A stretch of DNA of 64,000 nucleotides. Source: Mesodorylaimus sp. YZB2_4 (taxonomy: Eukaryota > Nematoda > Enoplea > Dorylaimida > Dorylaimidae). The notes beneath the pieces are model-generated. The model had not been told where the DNA came from and searched no databases. It saw only the letters and a list, made by a program, of their open reading frames with translations. The stretch covers positions 62,001-126,000 of the forward strand of contig JASANH010001360.1 in the NCBI GenBank assembly GCA_030248295.1, read 5' to 3'. This document shows, in pieces, positions 1-11,008 of the stretch. The position numbers were made by a program, and so were the translations under genes. The first letter of the stretch is position 1; each line of letters begins with the position of its first letter.

Positions 1-3000
1 GCAATCAGCGAGGGACATGCTGAACCCGAAAAGTTTCACCAGCTCAAGTTTAAGAATGTGAACACACCCAACCTTAATCGCACCTGTCACAGTGGCTCAC
101 GGTACCTACGAGTATATCATGTCCTAAATTTGGGATATGTCTTATCGCTTGAGGTTTCTTTGGAGTAATTGAGGTTTGTTAATTGGCAGGCGTCCTTTCT
201 TTTTTCAAGCCGCTTGTTGTCGGTCAACTTTTTTCAAAGCGCTGTACCCCTCGGTTGGGATAGGTTTCTTGTCTACTTGCCTGCACTGACTGTGAGTGAC
301 TTCACTTTGGGCAGGTTTTACGTATTTATTGCATGGCCTACAATGGAAAGCTACACTGAATCTTATTCTCAGGTTTTGGCTCACTTATCAGATGTTTTTT
401 AGTCCCCATCGACCTGGGTTTTTTATCCACAGACCATGTCCTCTATCGGGTCATATTGGGTCAAAAGCTTTCTACTCGAGCCGCGGTGGCTCATTGTCAG
501 AGTTGGCAGGCGTTGGTCCCGCATTGCTTGGGCCAGCAACCCTGGCTGGGAGGCCGCAGTTCTACTTTGGCAGAGGACGGCAGTTTAGTACCCTCGTTCT
601 CATAGTGGGAACCAGTCTTCGACGGCGATTTAGGAAGCCCGTGGCTGCCCTTGCACACCTGGCTCTGGGCGACTCACCCCGTACTGTCGTGGCGGACACC
701 GAACGAGTAGAGGATCAGGAAACCAGTCCTCGAACACCAGTCGGGAAGGTCCCTCCCTTCTCGTCCAGTATCATCCTGGGATGCTGGTGCTGGCCCAGGA
801 TGCCCTCGTGCGGAGCTGCTCCTAGTGGAGACACACACAGGGAAACTGTCGTGAGAGCTGGTCGCCTTATCATGCCGTGACTGATGGCCAGCTACTGTGC
901 ATATAGGCAAAACGGTGTGGAAGTCCTGTGGCGAACTGGGGCCGCATGGGGCCCAACCCAGAAAATTTTTTTTAAAAGCTTTCTATTTTTTTGGTGAACC
1001 AGTTATCAATTCCCTAATACTCAGATGACCTGGCGAGGATAGCAGCGATCCTGGACATTCTCCCTTATTTTCGTCTTTTATTATGCCTTTGGCTACCTCA
1101 TAAAATGAAAAGCATCCATCCAATGGAGGCTGTCACACAGATTGGTTCCTACTGGTGTACCTTTTTCCTCGGCAACTCTACACTGGGCACCTGTCAGTCG
1201 TGTGAGGAATCTATGGACACAATTGAGCGTTACTTTTTTTGGGTGTGTGTATGCTCACTCATTTCGGGCCTCGAAAATCGAAAGGTGTTGCCATCTTGGG
1301 TTTGACTGACTATCCTTAAATATATGCAATACTTACGCAGGCATACTTTTTCATCTATTTGTCAACGTAAAAAATGACACCCTGCTTGGCTCGTTTCATC
1401 GGTTCTGTTCGCAGTTGGTGCCCGTATAATGTACTTTTTCTGGTTGCTTCTAGGCCACGCTGTAAAGAGCTCTTGCAGAGCCAGTGTAAGAACACGCGCC
1501 TGTTTATGAATGGCATTTGTGCCTCGTTGAATCTGGTCATTTTCCGTGCCTGCTTTGTTTTGCTTGATGTCCACTTCTCTTTTTGTCTGGTTCGCCGCTA
1601 GCACCTGATTTCCTACTGTATATACTGTATGTAAAATCTTGTAAAAAGATGAATACAAAAGGCGATTATGGCAGTGGTTGGTACGTCGCGGAGACCAAGT
1701 TGCATAGTTTGGAAATACAGCCTCACAAATGCGATCAAATCCGCATTGGCGATTTCTCGTCCTGTTGGAGAAAGCATGTTTGAAATCGTGTCAAAAGGGT
1801 GGTCAAAAGAGCATATTTGCTCAGACCGAACAGTGTAGATGTAGCTTGTTAGCGTGCCATTATATACTGAATATCGAGTTGCTTCAGAGACACTTCCGAA
1901 CCGGTTTAGACAAACTCTATATCGTGTGGTGTCCGTTTCGTAAGCGAACCTTCAAATCTGCTCTCCATCGTGTCATGACAGGCCTTCGATAAGAGTTGGT
2001 AATGGACAATCACTGACAATGAGATGTCCCATGAGGAAAGGGGAGGGACCAAATCTGACATGTAATTACAGAAGGTAAACATGCAGTCAAGTTTTCCCGC
2101 CAGGCTCCCACTCGTCCTCCTGACAGGTGCAGGCTTGCCCGGAATATGTTCACGTTGGTGAAGTATTGCTAAGACAGTTGGTTCAATATGGGCAGATGGT
2201 CAAGTGATGCATAAAATCCATGAGCCCTGTTTGTTTTGGATCAACTGTTCCTCAATTCTGCCATTTCCTCGTTCGAGGCGTGAGGTGCTGATCGAGTAAA
2301 AATAGAAGGTGGTGTTTGAAATCGGCTCCTAGGGCGCCTAGGGTCAGAACAAGAGGTAAGCTTGTTATGGAGTAAGATTTTACAAGAAGCGAGGCCGGGA
2401 GACCTTTACTGACTTGCTTTGGCTGCACGAAATAATTTACACGAATAATAAGAGGATAATGCCGCTTTCGTGCAGCTATTAATCTTAGACCCTTCCGCAA
2501 ATATTTGCTTGGCAGGGCGACTAATCAAAGACAGACGAGGCAATGCACGCCATGCTCGAGACACGCAATGCGACCAAGGTGAGAAAAGCTTAAGCAGAGC
2601 TGCTGCTTTTTAGTCACGCAAAAAGAGCGACGGCGGTTTTTCCAGCAAATAAGAGTCCACCTAAATGAATCGTCCCCGACAGCAGCTCAGTGGCCTGTCC
2701 TCTCCTGCCTCCGCCGCTCTCTACTCCCTGATACCACCTGCTGTGCCTCGTAGAATACACAGGAGCATGGTGACTAGTCGCGGTCATCACTGTTTAGAAT
2801 TCATTTCTGCTCGATTCTTTCTTTCTTCGATTCCGCCACAATGAGCAATTTTGCAGAAGAGAGACTGGAGATTGTATGCGTTCACCCAGTGTATGGTTAT
2901 TAAGCAGGCGCCAGTTCCTTTATGATTCCTAGGCGCCCTCGTTCTCAAGTCCTCCTTTTCATCATAAAGCGTAAATCCCTTTCAGATGTCGATGCAATTT

Positions 3001-4038
3001 CTTCAAATGAGACTAAGAAGTTGAATGAAAGGGCAAGCTACCTAGGCGCACGTGGTAGAAAGTTTATGGAACGAGTGATCGTGGGTCCGCAGGGCTCGTG
3101 AGAAAATTACTAGTTGATTACATATTTCTACATGAAAACGGTCGAGCGCTTGTAATTAACACTGTTTCTCTGAGTTGCAAGCGCCAGTGGCAGTCAGATG
3201 GCCGATAAAGGCCATGTCAGCGAGTGGGTAGACAGATGCCAGGGGGATATTTTGCCTGGGAGTGATCGTGGCATAATGAGCTGCGGCTGTGATCTCCTCC
3301 TTCATGGCCTACGTGCTGATTTTGTGGCCTTGACATGTAATGCGTTCCGTCCTCGTCTGATCCGATAGCTCCAAATGAAAGCGGTTATTGCTGGCAAATC
3401 AAACTTCCGTGGTTGACTCTCTGACTGGTCGGATAGGCAGCCGAGTCTGAATCATGTGTCCTCTTCTCATCAAAGATGTGTAACAGGCGTAGACTAGTTT
3501 CTCCACACCTAAGCTTACCCTAGCAAATAGTAGTTCCTGGCTTGCCATCCTCTGTCAGCCCTAGTCCGTCCTGGGACGAGCCAAGGGCTTCAGATGGCAC
3601 AATATAACTAGGCCTTCTGCCACTAATCATTATCATTTATTAGCTTATCCGTCCTGACGTGGATCGTTGCTGGCCATTTTTACGCACATTCCTCGTCGCT
3701 TTTGTTGTTGCGACAACTGCACTCCTGCTGGCTGGTGCAGAGGATGCTAGCACCCACTTTTTGACGTCAGGGCCCCTTTTGGAAAGACTTAGCGAAGCTG
3801 ATTGATTTAGTTTTGAAAGTACACATAGACTGGTACCTACTGACTGTCAGCGCGTCCGTCAATTCACAGCGGTATTGTTCACGACTTCGTAACATCCTGG
3901 TCCTTTCTAGGCTCCAAAACACGGCCAGGGTGCCGGAAACTAGTGGCCACACTTGCTCATCGAAGCTCGTCCCTATTTGTCTTTTTGTGAGCATTCCAGC
4001 GCAAAGTGCAAACCATACCAGCAGCCAGCTTAGTGGAA
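1..4038. other. Non-coding stretch left of the globin gene
   Basis: I see no convincing gene here. A frame is open from the left edge to a TAA at 166-168 without an ATG; it could be the tail of an exon from a gene off the edge, but it resembles nothing I know. The only recognisable element is a tRNA-derived SINE around 479-972. The remaining short open frames start at TTG, GTG or CTG and show no conserved motif. Confidence 0.6.
479..972 (+). repeat. tRNA-derived SINE, family A, copy 1 (diverged)
   Basis: The 5' end resembles the reverse complement of the tRNA-like ends of the copies at 8467-8787, 13248-13577 and 22259-22679 (GCGGTGG... head). A shared inner block reads roughly ATGCCCTCG...GGAGCTGCTCCTAGTGGAGACAC. 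The 3' end shares ATAGGCAAAACGG and runs into a T-rich tail. This copy is the most diverged of the four, and the open frame of about 190 codons over it is not a gene. Confidence 0.6.
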
Positions 4039-4680
4039 ATGGGGGCAGGAATCAGCAGCAAGAGTTCCGTGATCAGTGCTTCGAGGCGAAGTAGCGACGT
4101 GTTCAAACCGAAGGCTAATGCAGCAGCCGGGAATGGACGACCGCAAGAGTTGAACAAATTGGATTGCGAATATTTGAGACGATCGTGGTTGATCATTGCT
4201 CCGGATGATATTCAACAATTTGAGCTATTATACGATTTCGGCATCGATGTCTATGATCAGATATTCACGTCTGCACCAGAAACCATGAAATATTTCCCTA
4301 CTATTCACGCCGGAGCCATGCGATCTGCCAGTTTAATCGAATTGCGCCAAATAGCCGCTTTTCGAAACCAGGCCCTGCGTTTGGTCGATGTACTCTCGTA
4401 CAGCGTGCAGACATGCGAGAGTTTGTCCAGCTTGGAAACGAGACTACGCGATTTGGGTCGCCGACATCGGATGTATGTTGGAACAGATTTGAACAGAGAG
4501 CATTTCCGAGTCATCGAGAAGGCAACGCTGATCGTATTGTTGGCCAGGTTAGAACAACATCGAGCCAACAGTAACCAAGCCAAGCTGGATGATGACACCA
4601 TACGTAGAATGATGCAAGCCTGGTCCACATTGCTGGCCCACATTGTGTATCACATTCATGCTGGTTATGTCAGTGCATGA
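4039..4680 (+). CDS. Globin with N-terminal myristoylation signal, intronless
   Basis: A 213-residue globin in one exon. I start at the first ATG (4039); the open frame reaches a GTG 33 nt upstream, but no earlier ATG exists. The start MGAGISSKSS is a classic N-myristoylation motif (Gly2, Ser6/7), which would tether the protein to membranes. A Ser-rich extension of about 38 residues precedes the globin fold. Phe86 (in KYFP) fits CD1, Gln111 in FRNQAL fits distal E7, and His143 in LGRRH fits proximal F8, the haem ligand. A distal Gln occurs in several invertebrate globins. The acylated N-terminus and neuroglobin-like LGRRH suggest a sensory or redox role rather than oxygen transport; that is inference. 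The usual globin introns are absent. ATTCCAG at 3992-3998 could be an acceptor for the 5' UTR. Confidence 0.88.
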   Translation: MGAGISSKSSVISASRRSSDVFKPKANAAAGNGRPQELNKLDCEYLRRSWLIIAPDDIQQFELLYDFGIDVYDQIFTSAPETMKYFPTIHAGAMRSASLIELRQIAAFRNQALRLVDVLSYSVQTCESLSSLETRLRDLGRRHRMYVGTDLNREHFRVIEKATLIVLLARLEQHRANSNQAKLDDDTIRRMMQAWSTLLAHIVYHIHAGYVSA

Positions 4681-5886
4681 TTCGGTGTGGTGGCAAGTTT
4701 TCCTCTGTGTTATATGACCTTGTAGTACAGGTAGTGATGGCTTGTATGGTGGCCCACAAGTCTCTTCCAAATGAATAGTTAGCAGCTGAATAGCTAGCTT
4801 GTCAGAGGCAGCAGCCGTGGCGCAGTACAGTCAATATGGCCTGCAGCTGACGATTCTACCAACAAACAGCATATGGAGTGTGCGTGACTAAAGAACAATG
4901 TACCGCACGGAGCGCAAGCGGAAGTAGCCTCAAGCCGTCACACGTTCATGTATATACTGCAGGAAAAATTTCTCCCGTCCCAACACCACTAGGCGACATC
5001 AGGGTCTTATGGAGATTTCCGGAGGTCCTGGGAAATGGCCGAGTATGAACATTACTCTCTAAACAGTACAGTAGGGTATAAAAAGTCGTCTGTACTTGAT
5101 TGCCAAGTTCGCTGGTATTGACGAATGCAAGGCAGGCATTGTGACTGTGAAAAAGGAAGATTGACTGGACTAGGTTTCGCACGGCCTAACTTCGCACTGA
5201 CCACAGTGTTCTTGGCAGGCCACACCGGCAGTACAGTGGGGTGGAGAGGGTGTGATTGTAGTGCAGGCGGTGACCCTAGAAAATAGATTGGCGATCGAGG
5301 TCAAGGACCCTGCCTGGGTACATCTACAGCACACAGGCTTCGAGTCAGCCCCTGCTGAACACCAAGTCGACCGCTCTGCAAACTGTGTGCGTTTGTGAAT
5401 CATACTGATGATTCATTATCAGTGGGGACGGGCATTGGCACAGGATTGTGAGTTCTGAAATACCTCGACAGAGACGGAGTCCTGAATGATAAATCTCGTT
5501 CTTTAAGTATCGACCACTCATCTGTCGTCCGAATCGAGCAGCTGTACAGTACAATGCCCATCTCTTTCGTAAAGCACGATGCATGCGATTATGAAAATTT
5601 TGCACAGTTACGGTCGCAATGGCAATAAATTTTGGGTGGGGATCAAATCCTCTAAATAAGTCAAATACGCATTTTGCTCTCACCCAATTAAGGTCAAGTC
5701 GAAAACTTATTTAGCTACTAGGGTAGTCTACTGCAGCTAGGTCATGCTGGGAAAATCAGTCATTGGAACACTGGAGGACTGACGATCAGAAGAGTCCACC
5801 ATGATTTTAGTGGTATGCCGGTTCCCTGATTTACATGGCCAACACGGCGTTGCCCACAGCCAACAATTCTCATTGCGTCACACTAA
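4681..5886. other. Intergenic stretch between globin and the minus-strand gene
   Basis: No gene recognised. Several open frames of 70-110 codons exist on the minus strand but they overlap each other, start at non-ATG codons and lack motifs. Confidence 0.6.
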
Positions 5887-7136
5887 TCACAGGTAATACA
5901 TCAGCATTCCTGCTTCGTTCTCATCCCTGGCACCATCAAACAAGTCAAACCCGATCACACAATTTAAATCGTCAAACTTGAAATTGGGTCTCGAATTGAA
6001 AAACGCTTTCGCAGCCAGACCTTTCAAGGAGCAAGGATTCAATGACCTTTTCAGAATTCCTCCAAAATTTGTGGCACAGAAAACGGAACCGTCGACTTGA
6101 AATCCTGAAATCCTGTTTGCATAGCGCAGATGCCGAATATCGCTCCATCCCCACGAATCGGGCGGCGACAGGGAGCCGAATGCTTGAACGGAATTCATCC
6201 ACTTGGCACCAGTAGCTGTGGCCCGAAACGACGCGAGCCAAATGTTTAAATTCTCGATTCGCCACGAGCCGTCGCCGAAGGCCAGATGTATGTTGTCGGC
6301 GGGATCTTGGAAAAGGACGATTGAGGGTGGGAAATAAGTGATTGTATTCATATATACTCTCATACGCTCGCCCAGAGGGATCGATATCGATTGCCGACTG
6401 CAAGCTAAGATCGGCAAGTCCGAAATGCTGCAGTCTGGGACTTGATATGACGCCGCGATGAGCTCCCTTCTCCACGCGTTGTCCGCATCGTCGTCCATTG
6501 ATTGCCGAATGGTACACGCGAAGTGAACAGTTAGTCTTCGTTTGGCCAAGTCGCCTTGGCAGACCATAAGTAGCTCGAGATCTTCGTCGGGCGCCTGGAT
6601 AGTAAATATTCGAGTGGAATTCGCGACGAGATCAAGCAGGATAAAACGGTAGAGAACAGTCTCGCGTTGGTGAAGTGCAGTCACAACGATACGTTCATTC
6701 AGATAGAAAGATTCGGGAAACGAGTGGTACTTGTGAACATCAAAGGCCACTTGCAAAATGGGAGTGTAGCCGCGGGGGTGATCAGCGAGAATCGGCTAAT
6801 AATGAAGACCACTCGATCGTCGGGTGCGCGATGAGAAAACCGAACCAATAAGCTGTACCTCCCAACCGATGCTATATCGACACCATTTTGTTTGAGCATA
6901 GACCAAGACGGACACACGAAACAATAATTGCATCGCCTATGCCTCTTGTAAAAATCTCGGGACGAAATCGCGTTGCTCCAACCGTTCACCGTCGCTCCTT
7001 CAATCACTCTTTCGTAGCCTGTTGGCGGCCGGTGATCTTTCCAGACCTTCCAGCCGTCACGAATCGCAGTGCCGAGTTGGAAGCACGCGACAGCCGACCA
7101 AAAACCGATTGCTGGCCAATGCAGCTGCTCGGACAT
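5887..7136 (-). CDS. Uncharacterised protein; reading frame broken near 6775
   Basis: Two long minus-strand frames overlap. The upstream one has an ATG at 7136 (MSEQLHWPAIGFW...) and stays open to about 6699. The downstream one runs from a TAG near 6791 to a TGA at 5887-5889 and gives about 290 residues ending MLMYYL. One extra base in the run of five G at 6774-6778 would join them into one protein of about 415 residues. Alternatively a short intron ends at ATTATTAG (about 6792), but I find only a weak in-phase donor for it. A TTTCAG acceptor lies near 7168, so earlier exons are possible. The sequence is rich in Trp, Phe and Asp, with motifs such as HLAFGDGSWRI, but I do not recognise a family. 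No signal peptide or membrane segment is obvious. Confidence 0.5.
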
Positions 7137-7387
7137 TTCCTGTTTGAAGGCGACGCACAGGAACTTCTGAAAAGCCGCTACTGGGGGCGATGTCAAGCAC
7201 GTGAGTCACTAATGTAATGGCACTGCGAAAGTGTAAAGTACTGTAAATGAGTGTATAGTTTGTTTCTTTCAACATCACTTGATTGCGCAGTACTTTTTGG
7301 AGATCGCATACAATCATGTTCATGTTCATGTTTTACCACATCACCAAACGCTTATGCGCACTCGAGGGTGAAGGGGCACATTTTACA

Positions 7388-7478
7388 CGAAATGATTTAC
7401 CGGCCTGCGAGTCGAACACTCGCCAGTAACTGCGCCCTTGGCGTGAGAATCAGACGCCTAACCCACCAGGCCACGAGG
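7388..7478 (-). repeat. tRNA-like SINE fragment, family C
   Basis: Read on the minus strand it has a Pol III A-box-like stretch (TGGCCTGGTGGGTTAGGCG) and a B-box-like GTGTTCGACTCG about 50 nt further on. It matches 54105-54185 in order and spacing. The stems do not form a clean cloverleaf, so I call it a SINE head rather than a tRNA gene. Confidence 0.55.
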
Positions 7479-7833
7479 CTGGCCGCAGCAAGCGTCAGTA
7501 TATTCTACTGTATTTTCACATCATATCGCCCTGGGATGGAATCTAGATGCTTGTATCGAGATCGGGCTCGGCTGGTCTTCCTGTTATTTAGGACCATTAC
7601 CGTGAGGTTTTGGTGTGGAGGATAGCCTTATATAAAAGCCCTCTCCTCTGTTTTGGGGTTACTTTCCTCTTTCGACTGCCCAAGGGGTTCAGCCGAGCAC
7701 CAAACCGCGTGGGACGTAGTGATCTGGAGTGAAATATGGAATTTTATGTATACCTATGACGGGTACGACGGACGAAATTTGTCCTTTGATCCAGTGTTGC
7801 ATCACCAACGCAAACGGTTTACAGTAGTAATAC

Positions 7834-8057
7834 CAGACGCGTACGCAGGATTTGAGGTACGGGGGTGGAAGGGGGGGACCCCGCCAAAGGCGAAAAATTT
7901 CGGTTTTCAGGCTCCCAGAAATTGATTTTTTTCTCTATAAACCACCGGTCAAGCATAAATAATTCCCGCAACTGTAAATTTTGTATGACCTTGACACTTT
8001 TTCTGGGGGGGTGGGGGTCATTCGAACCCTTGCACCCCCCACTTGCGTACGCGCCTG
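7834..8057. mobile_element. MITE-like element with terminal inverted repeats and target duplication
   Basis: The left end CAGACGCGTACGCA (7834-7847) is inverted at the right end as TGCGTACGCGCCTG (8044-8057), one mismatch in 14. Both ends are flanked by the same AATAC (7829-7833 and 8058-8062), the expected target duplication. G-rich runs follow the left end and C-rich runs precede the right end, extending the inverted symmetry. At 224 bp it cannot encode a transposase, so it would depend on another element. I cannot assign the superfamily. Confidence 0.7.
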
Positions 8058-8212
8058 AATACCTTAATAGCCCCTGGCTTCGTCACTCCTTTGACAGTCT
8101 TTACTTGTGGCCCACAAGAGAGCGCAGTCAACCCAAATAAGCAAGGACCGGCCACAACTGCTTTCACTCCATTTCCACCCAGAGATCCTCACTTCAGGAT
8201 ATCCTAGATCAC

Positions 8213-8335
8213 AAAGGGGTGGGGGTTCGAACCCTGGTGTATTCGACAGCCGAGAGAGTCTACTCGTAGTTCCGTCTCCTTACTTGGAGCACTCGACAGT
8301 ACTGAATGATTCACTGATGGCCTGTCGTGCAAGGT
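8213..8335 (-). repeat. Partial SINE family A module
   Basis: Blocks such as GACAGCCGAGA...GTCTACTCG and a TTGGAGCACTCGACAGTAC block match the middle of the SINE-A copy at 22259-22679. Neither end of the full element is present here. Confidence 0.45.
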
Positions 8336-8466
8336 TAGCCATGGATGGGGTTTTTGTTCTTCGCTGAGAGTCGAAGCTAAGACGTGCCCAGTCGCAGAAC
8401 AACGATATCCCACTGCACCGCCGCAGCAGGAATCGATTTCCTGCTTGAACATTTTTACTTCGCAGG

Positions 8467-8787
8467 TTGTTTTTCTTTTTTTATAAAACTTTTGTGGGGC
8501 CGCAGCCCGTTTTGCCTGTAGCCGGGCAGCAGTCAAACCAGGGCCGTGCGGGGATCGGCACACACAGCAGCTCCCCTCTGCGTGTCTTCACTAGGAGCAC
8601 CTCCAAGCGAGGGCATCCTGGCGTCTGGACCAGGTACCGACTTCCTCGGAAGGGTTGCAAGGTAACGAGGGTTTATGGTTCGCAAACCGACCTCCATCAC
8701 GGGGGATCGAACCCGAGACGAGTCCAGCCACTCGCTCCCAAGCAATAAGGAGAGACCGATGCCGAACCGCTGAACCACCGCGGCCGC
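8467..8787 (-). repeat. tRNA-derived SINE, family A, copy 2
   Basis: On the minus strand it begins GCGGCCGCGGTGGTTCAGCG, a tRNA-like A box, and continues to GGGTTCGATCC, a B box. A body with the GGAGGTGCTCCTAGTGAAGAC block follows, then GGCAAAACGGGC and a short T-rich tail on the plus strand (A-rich on the element strand). It is close to the copy at 22259-22679 over the tRNA part. Confidence 0.75.
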
Positions 8788-9995
8788 TTACTTTGCAAGT
8801 TCCCAATGACGCCAAATAGCACCATTTCCTTTTTTAAGGAGCCCTAGAAGAAACGGCGTAAAAAAGGCGGACGGGGGGGAACGTGAGCGCCGGTGTGCCT
8901 ATTACAAGCCGAATAACCAGCCATCATTGACTGCTCGTGATCACTGCAGTGCTCAAGATGAGTCAGTCTGCCGATTGCTCTTTATGCACATCCTGCAGTG
9001 CTCGTGCTGTTCATGGGTCTCCATTGTCTTAAAAAATCCCCATCCCCACAAAAAAAAAAAAAAAACCCCACACCACCTATGTGGTACGGCCTTTATGTGC
9101 AGCCACGGAGCTGATCCAGATGCTGCGCTCAAAACAATACTGCCTTGCTTCTTTCCTAGTCCCATAGAACAAAAAGTGCTGGACTAGAAAACCTCGTCGT
9201 CAGAAAAATGTGTCATTTTCTCAATTTTTCAACTTTTAATCTCGCTTTGAGACCTCAGCTCTGAGTCTGCTCTTATAATCCATTTGTCTTGGAGCAGAGT
9301 AAAGCCATTATAAGTCCTTCACGGAGCCAGCCTTGTACCTACGTAAAGGCAGTCGAAGCAGCAAAGACCTAAATTAAATCTGAAACTCAAGTTTACCACA
9401 TGCATAACTGTGATGGGAATTCTTATCTTATCATTTTCTCTTCTCTTGAAGAAAGAAAACAGTAAAACGAGTTGATTGATTCAGTTTTTGCACTTGTGTC
9501 AGATCATATCAGGGAGAATGGGCTTATTGTCGTATTCGGAATGGAGAGGTATGTACTTTGTAGATTCTGTTTTTTTTGGGGACGAAATACTGTCTGTATG
9601 TCTGCCGCTATGTCTATGACGTATGAAGCCGAATTTACAGGAGGAACCCAGGTACTGTATGCAATTGGCACACACGTACTTATGCATGAATATGTACTGG
9701 GACGCAAGTGGACTTTAGGCTGCAAGGCCCCTCTTATCGGTAGCTGACAGTAAAAGTACCAGCAGGATTTGATTCCCAGCAGTAGAGCGCTGTGAATTCG
9801 CCCCCCCCCACGAACGAGGGCAGACTCGCGAATCAGCCTGGTCGTTGGTGAGATAGGATCTACTACAAAACCCCATCCAGTAGCATCAGGACCAAAAATT
9901 GATTCTACTTTTGACCGATCAGATGGATAAGATAAACAATTATGGAAACCAGGTCTGAGCATTTCTCCATATTGTTCTTTCAGTGGTCTGGGACA

Positions 9996-11008
9996 ATGAG
10001 CACTAATCAGAGCAGTCTGGTTTTCATGTCCTTTTTAGGCGAAGATTGGATTCGAGCCATTCCGATCGCTGCTGTCTCGGCGGCCGTGGCCGTTTTTGTT
10101 ACTCATAAGCTAGCTCGACCGAAACCGTGGGTCAATTATTCCGTGCAGAAAACGAATCCGAAAGTGGCCACTAGCATCGACTTGGAAGATATCGGAGACG
10201 GGAAGGCCTATTGTCGTTGTTGGCGTTCGAAACAAGTGAGTTGCCATTGGGTGGGCAGGAGGTCCCTCAGCCCCACGTAATGTTTGGGAACGAGTAATGT
10301 GTGGCATGATGGTTAGGAATCGATGCAGTCATTTCGTCGTGCTGATAAACTCAAATCAACAGGAATTGGGAGCATATCGCATGTATTCCAGGGTCTCAAT
10401 GCTGTTGTAACCAGCATCCCTGGCGGTTGGGAGTAATCGATACGCTCCCCTGGCGATAGGCTGGGACGTCAGCCTCTTCGGTTGATGTTTCTAGGTCAGG
10501 TATAGTCGCGAGACTTGCCTACCTTCAGTCCAAGTTTTTTGCTCAGGGACTTCGGTCTGGACTATCTCCCGCCGCCTGGGTGCGCTGGTTACACTGTGAT
10601 ATCCAAACTCGGCTCGGGTTGAGACGTCAACCACTCCGGTTGATGCTTTCAGCCGCCAGGAATGCTGGTGCAATGTGCTCTTACTTTTCATGTGCAATAA
10701 AAAAGGAAGAGGTGAAGTCCGACATCCAACAGGCAGCCAGGGGCTGACCAATATCACGTGCGGCATGCCTATCATTACAATCAGCTGGTCTGAATTTGTC
10801 CGCCTGAGATGCGCTACGCCTATCAAATTCTTGCCCTCTAACTATCCTTACCAAAAGCTCGCCTCGAAAGCCTTCCTGAACCAGATTTCTTTCGTGCATT
10901 GATATTTGTCTTTTTCAGTTCCCTTATTGCGATGGCAGTCACAACGAACACAATGCGAAAACGGGCGATAACGTGGGCCCATTGGTAGTGAAAAAACGCA
11001 AATCGTAG
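9996..11008 (+). CDS. CDGSH iron-sulfur domain protein (CISD1/2 type)
   Basis: Two exons, 9996-10235 and 10919-11008, join in phase to give 109 residues. The joined motif [16 protein letters not shown] is an exact CDGSH signature: Cys73, Cys75, Cys84 and His88 should hold a 2Fe-2S cluster. Residues about 20-38 form a hydrophobic helix, as in the membrane anchors of mitoNEET (outer mitochondrial membrane) and NAF-1 (ER); which of the two this matches cannot be decided by eye. The family acts in iron-sulfur and redox balance. The 683-bp intron interrupts the cluster motif and holds degenerate repeats. TTTCAG at 9979-9984 ends 11 nt before the ATG and may be a 5' UTR or trans-splice acceptor. 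An in-frame ATG at 9942 is less likely because it precedes that acceptor. Confidence 0.93.

Larger units (their letters stand above)
7137..9995. other. Repeat-rich intergenic region
   Basis: No gene supported. It holds a tRNA-like SINE fragment (7388-7478, minus), a short inverted-repeat element (7834-8057), a stray SINE-A module (8213-8335), a SINE-A copy (8467-8787), an A-run near 9050-9065 and nine C in a row at 9801-9809. Confidence 0.65.

Noticed and set aside
296..880. Plus-strand open frame of 194 codons
   Set aside because: It lies largely within the SINE-A copy at 479-972 and has no motif of its own.
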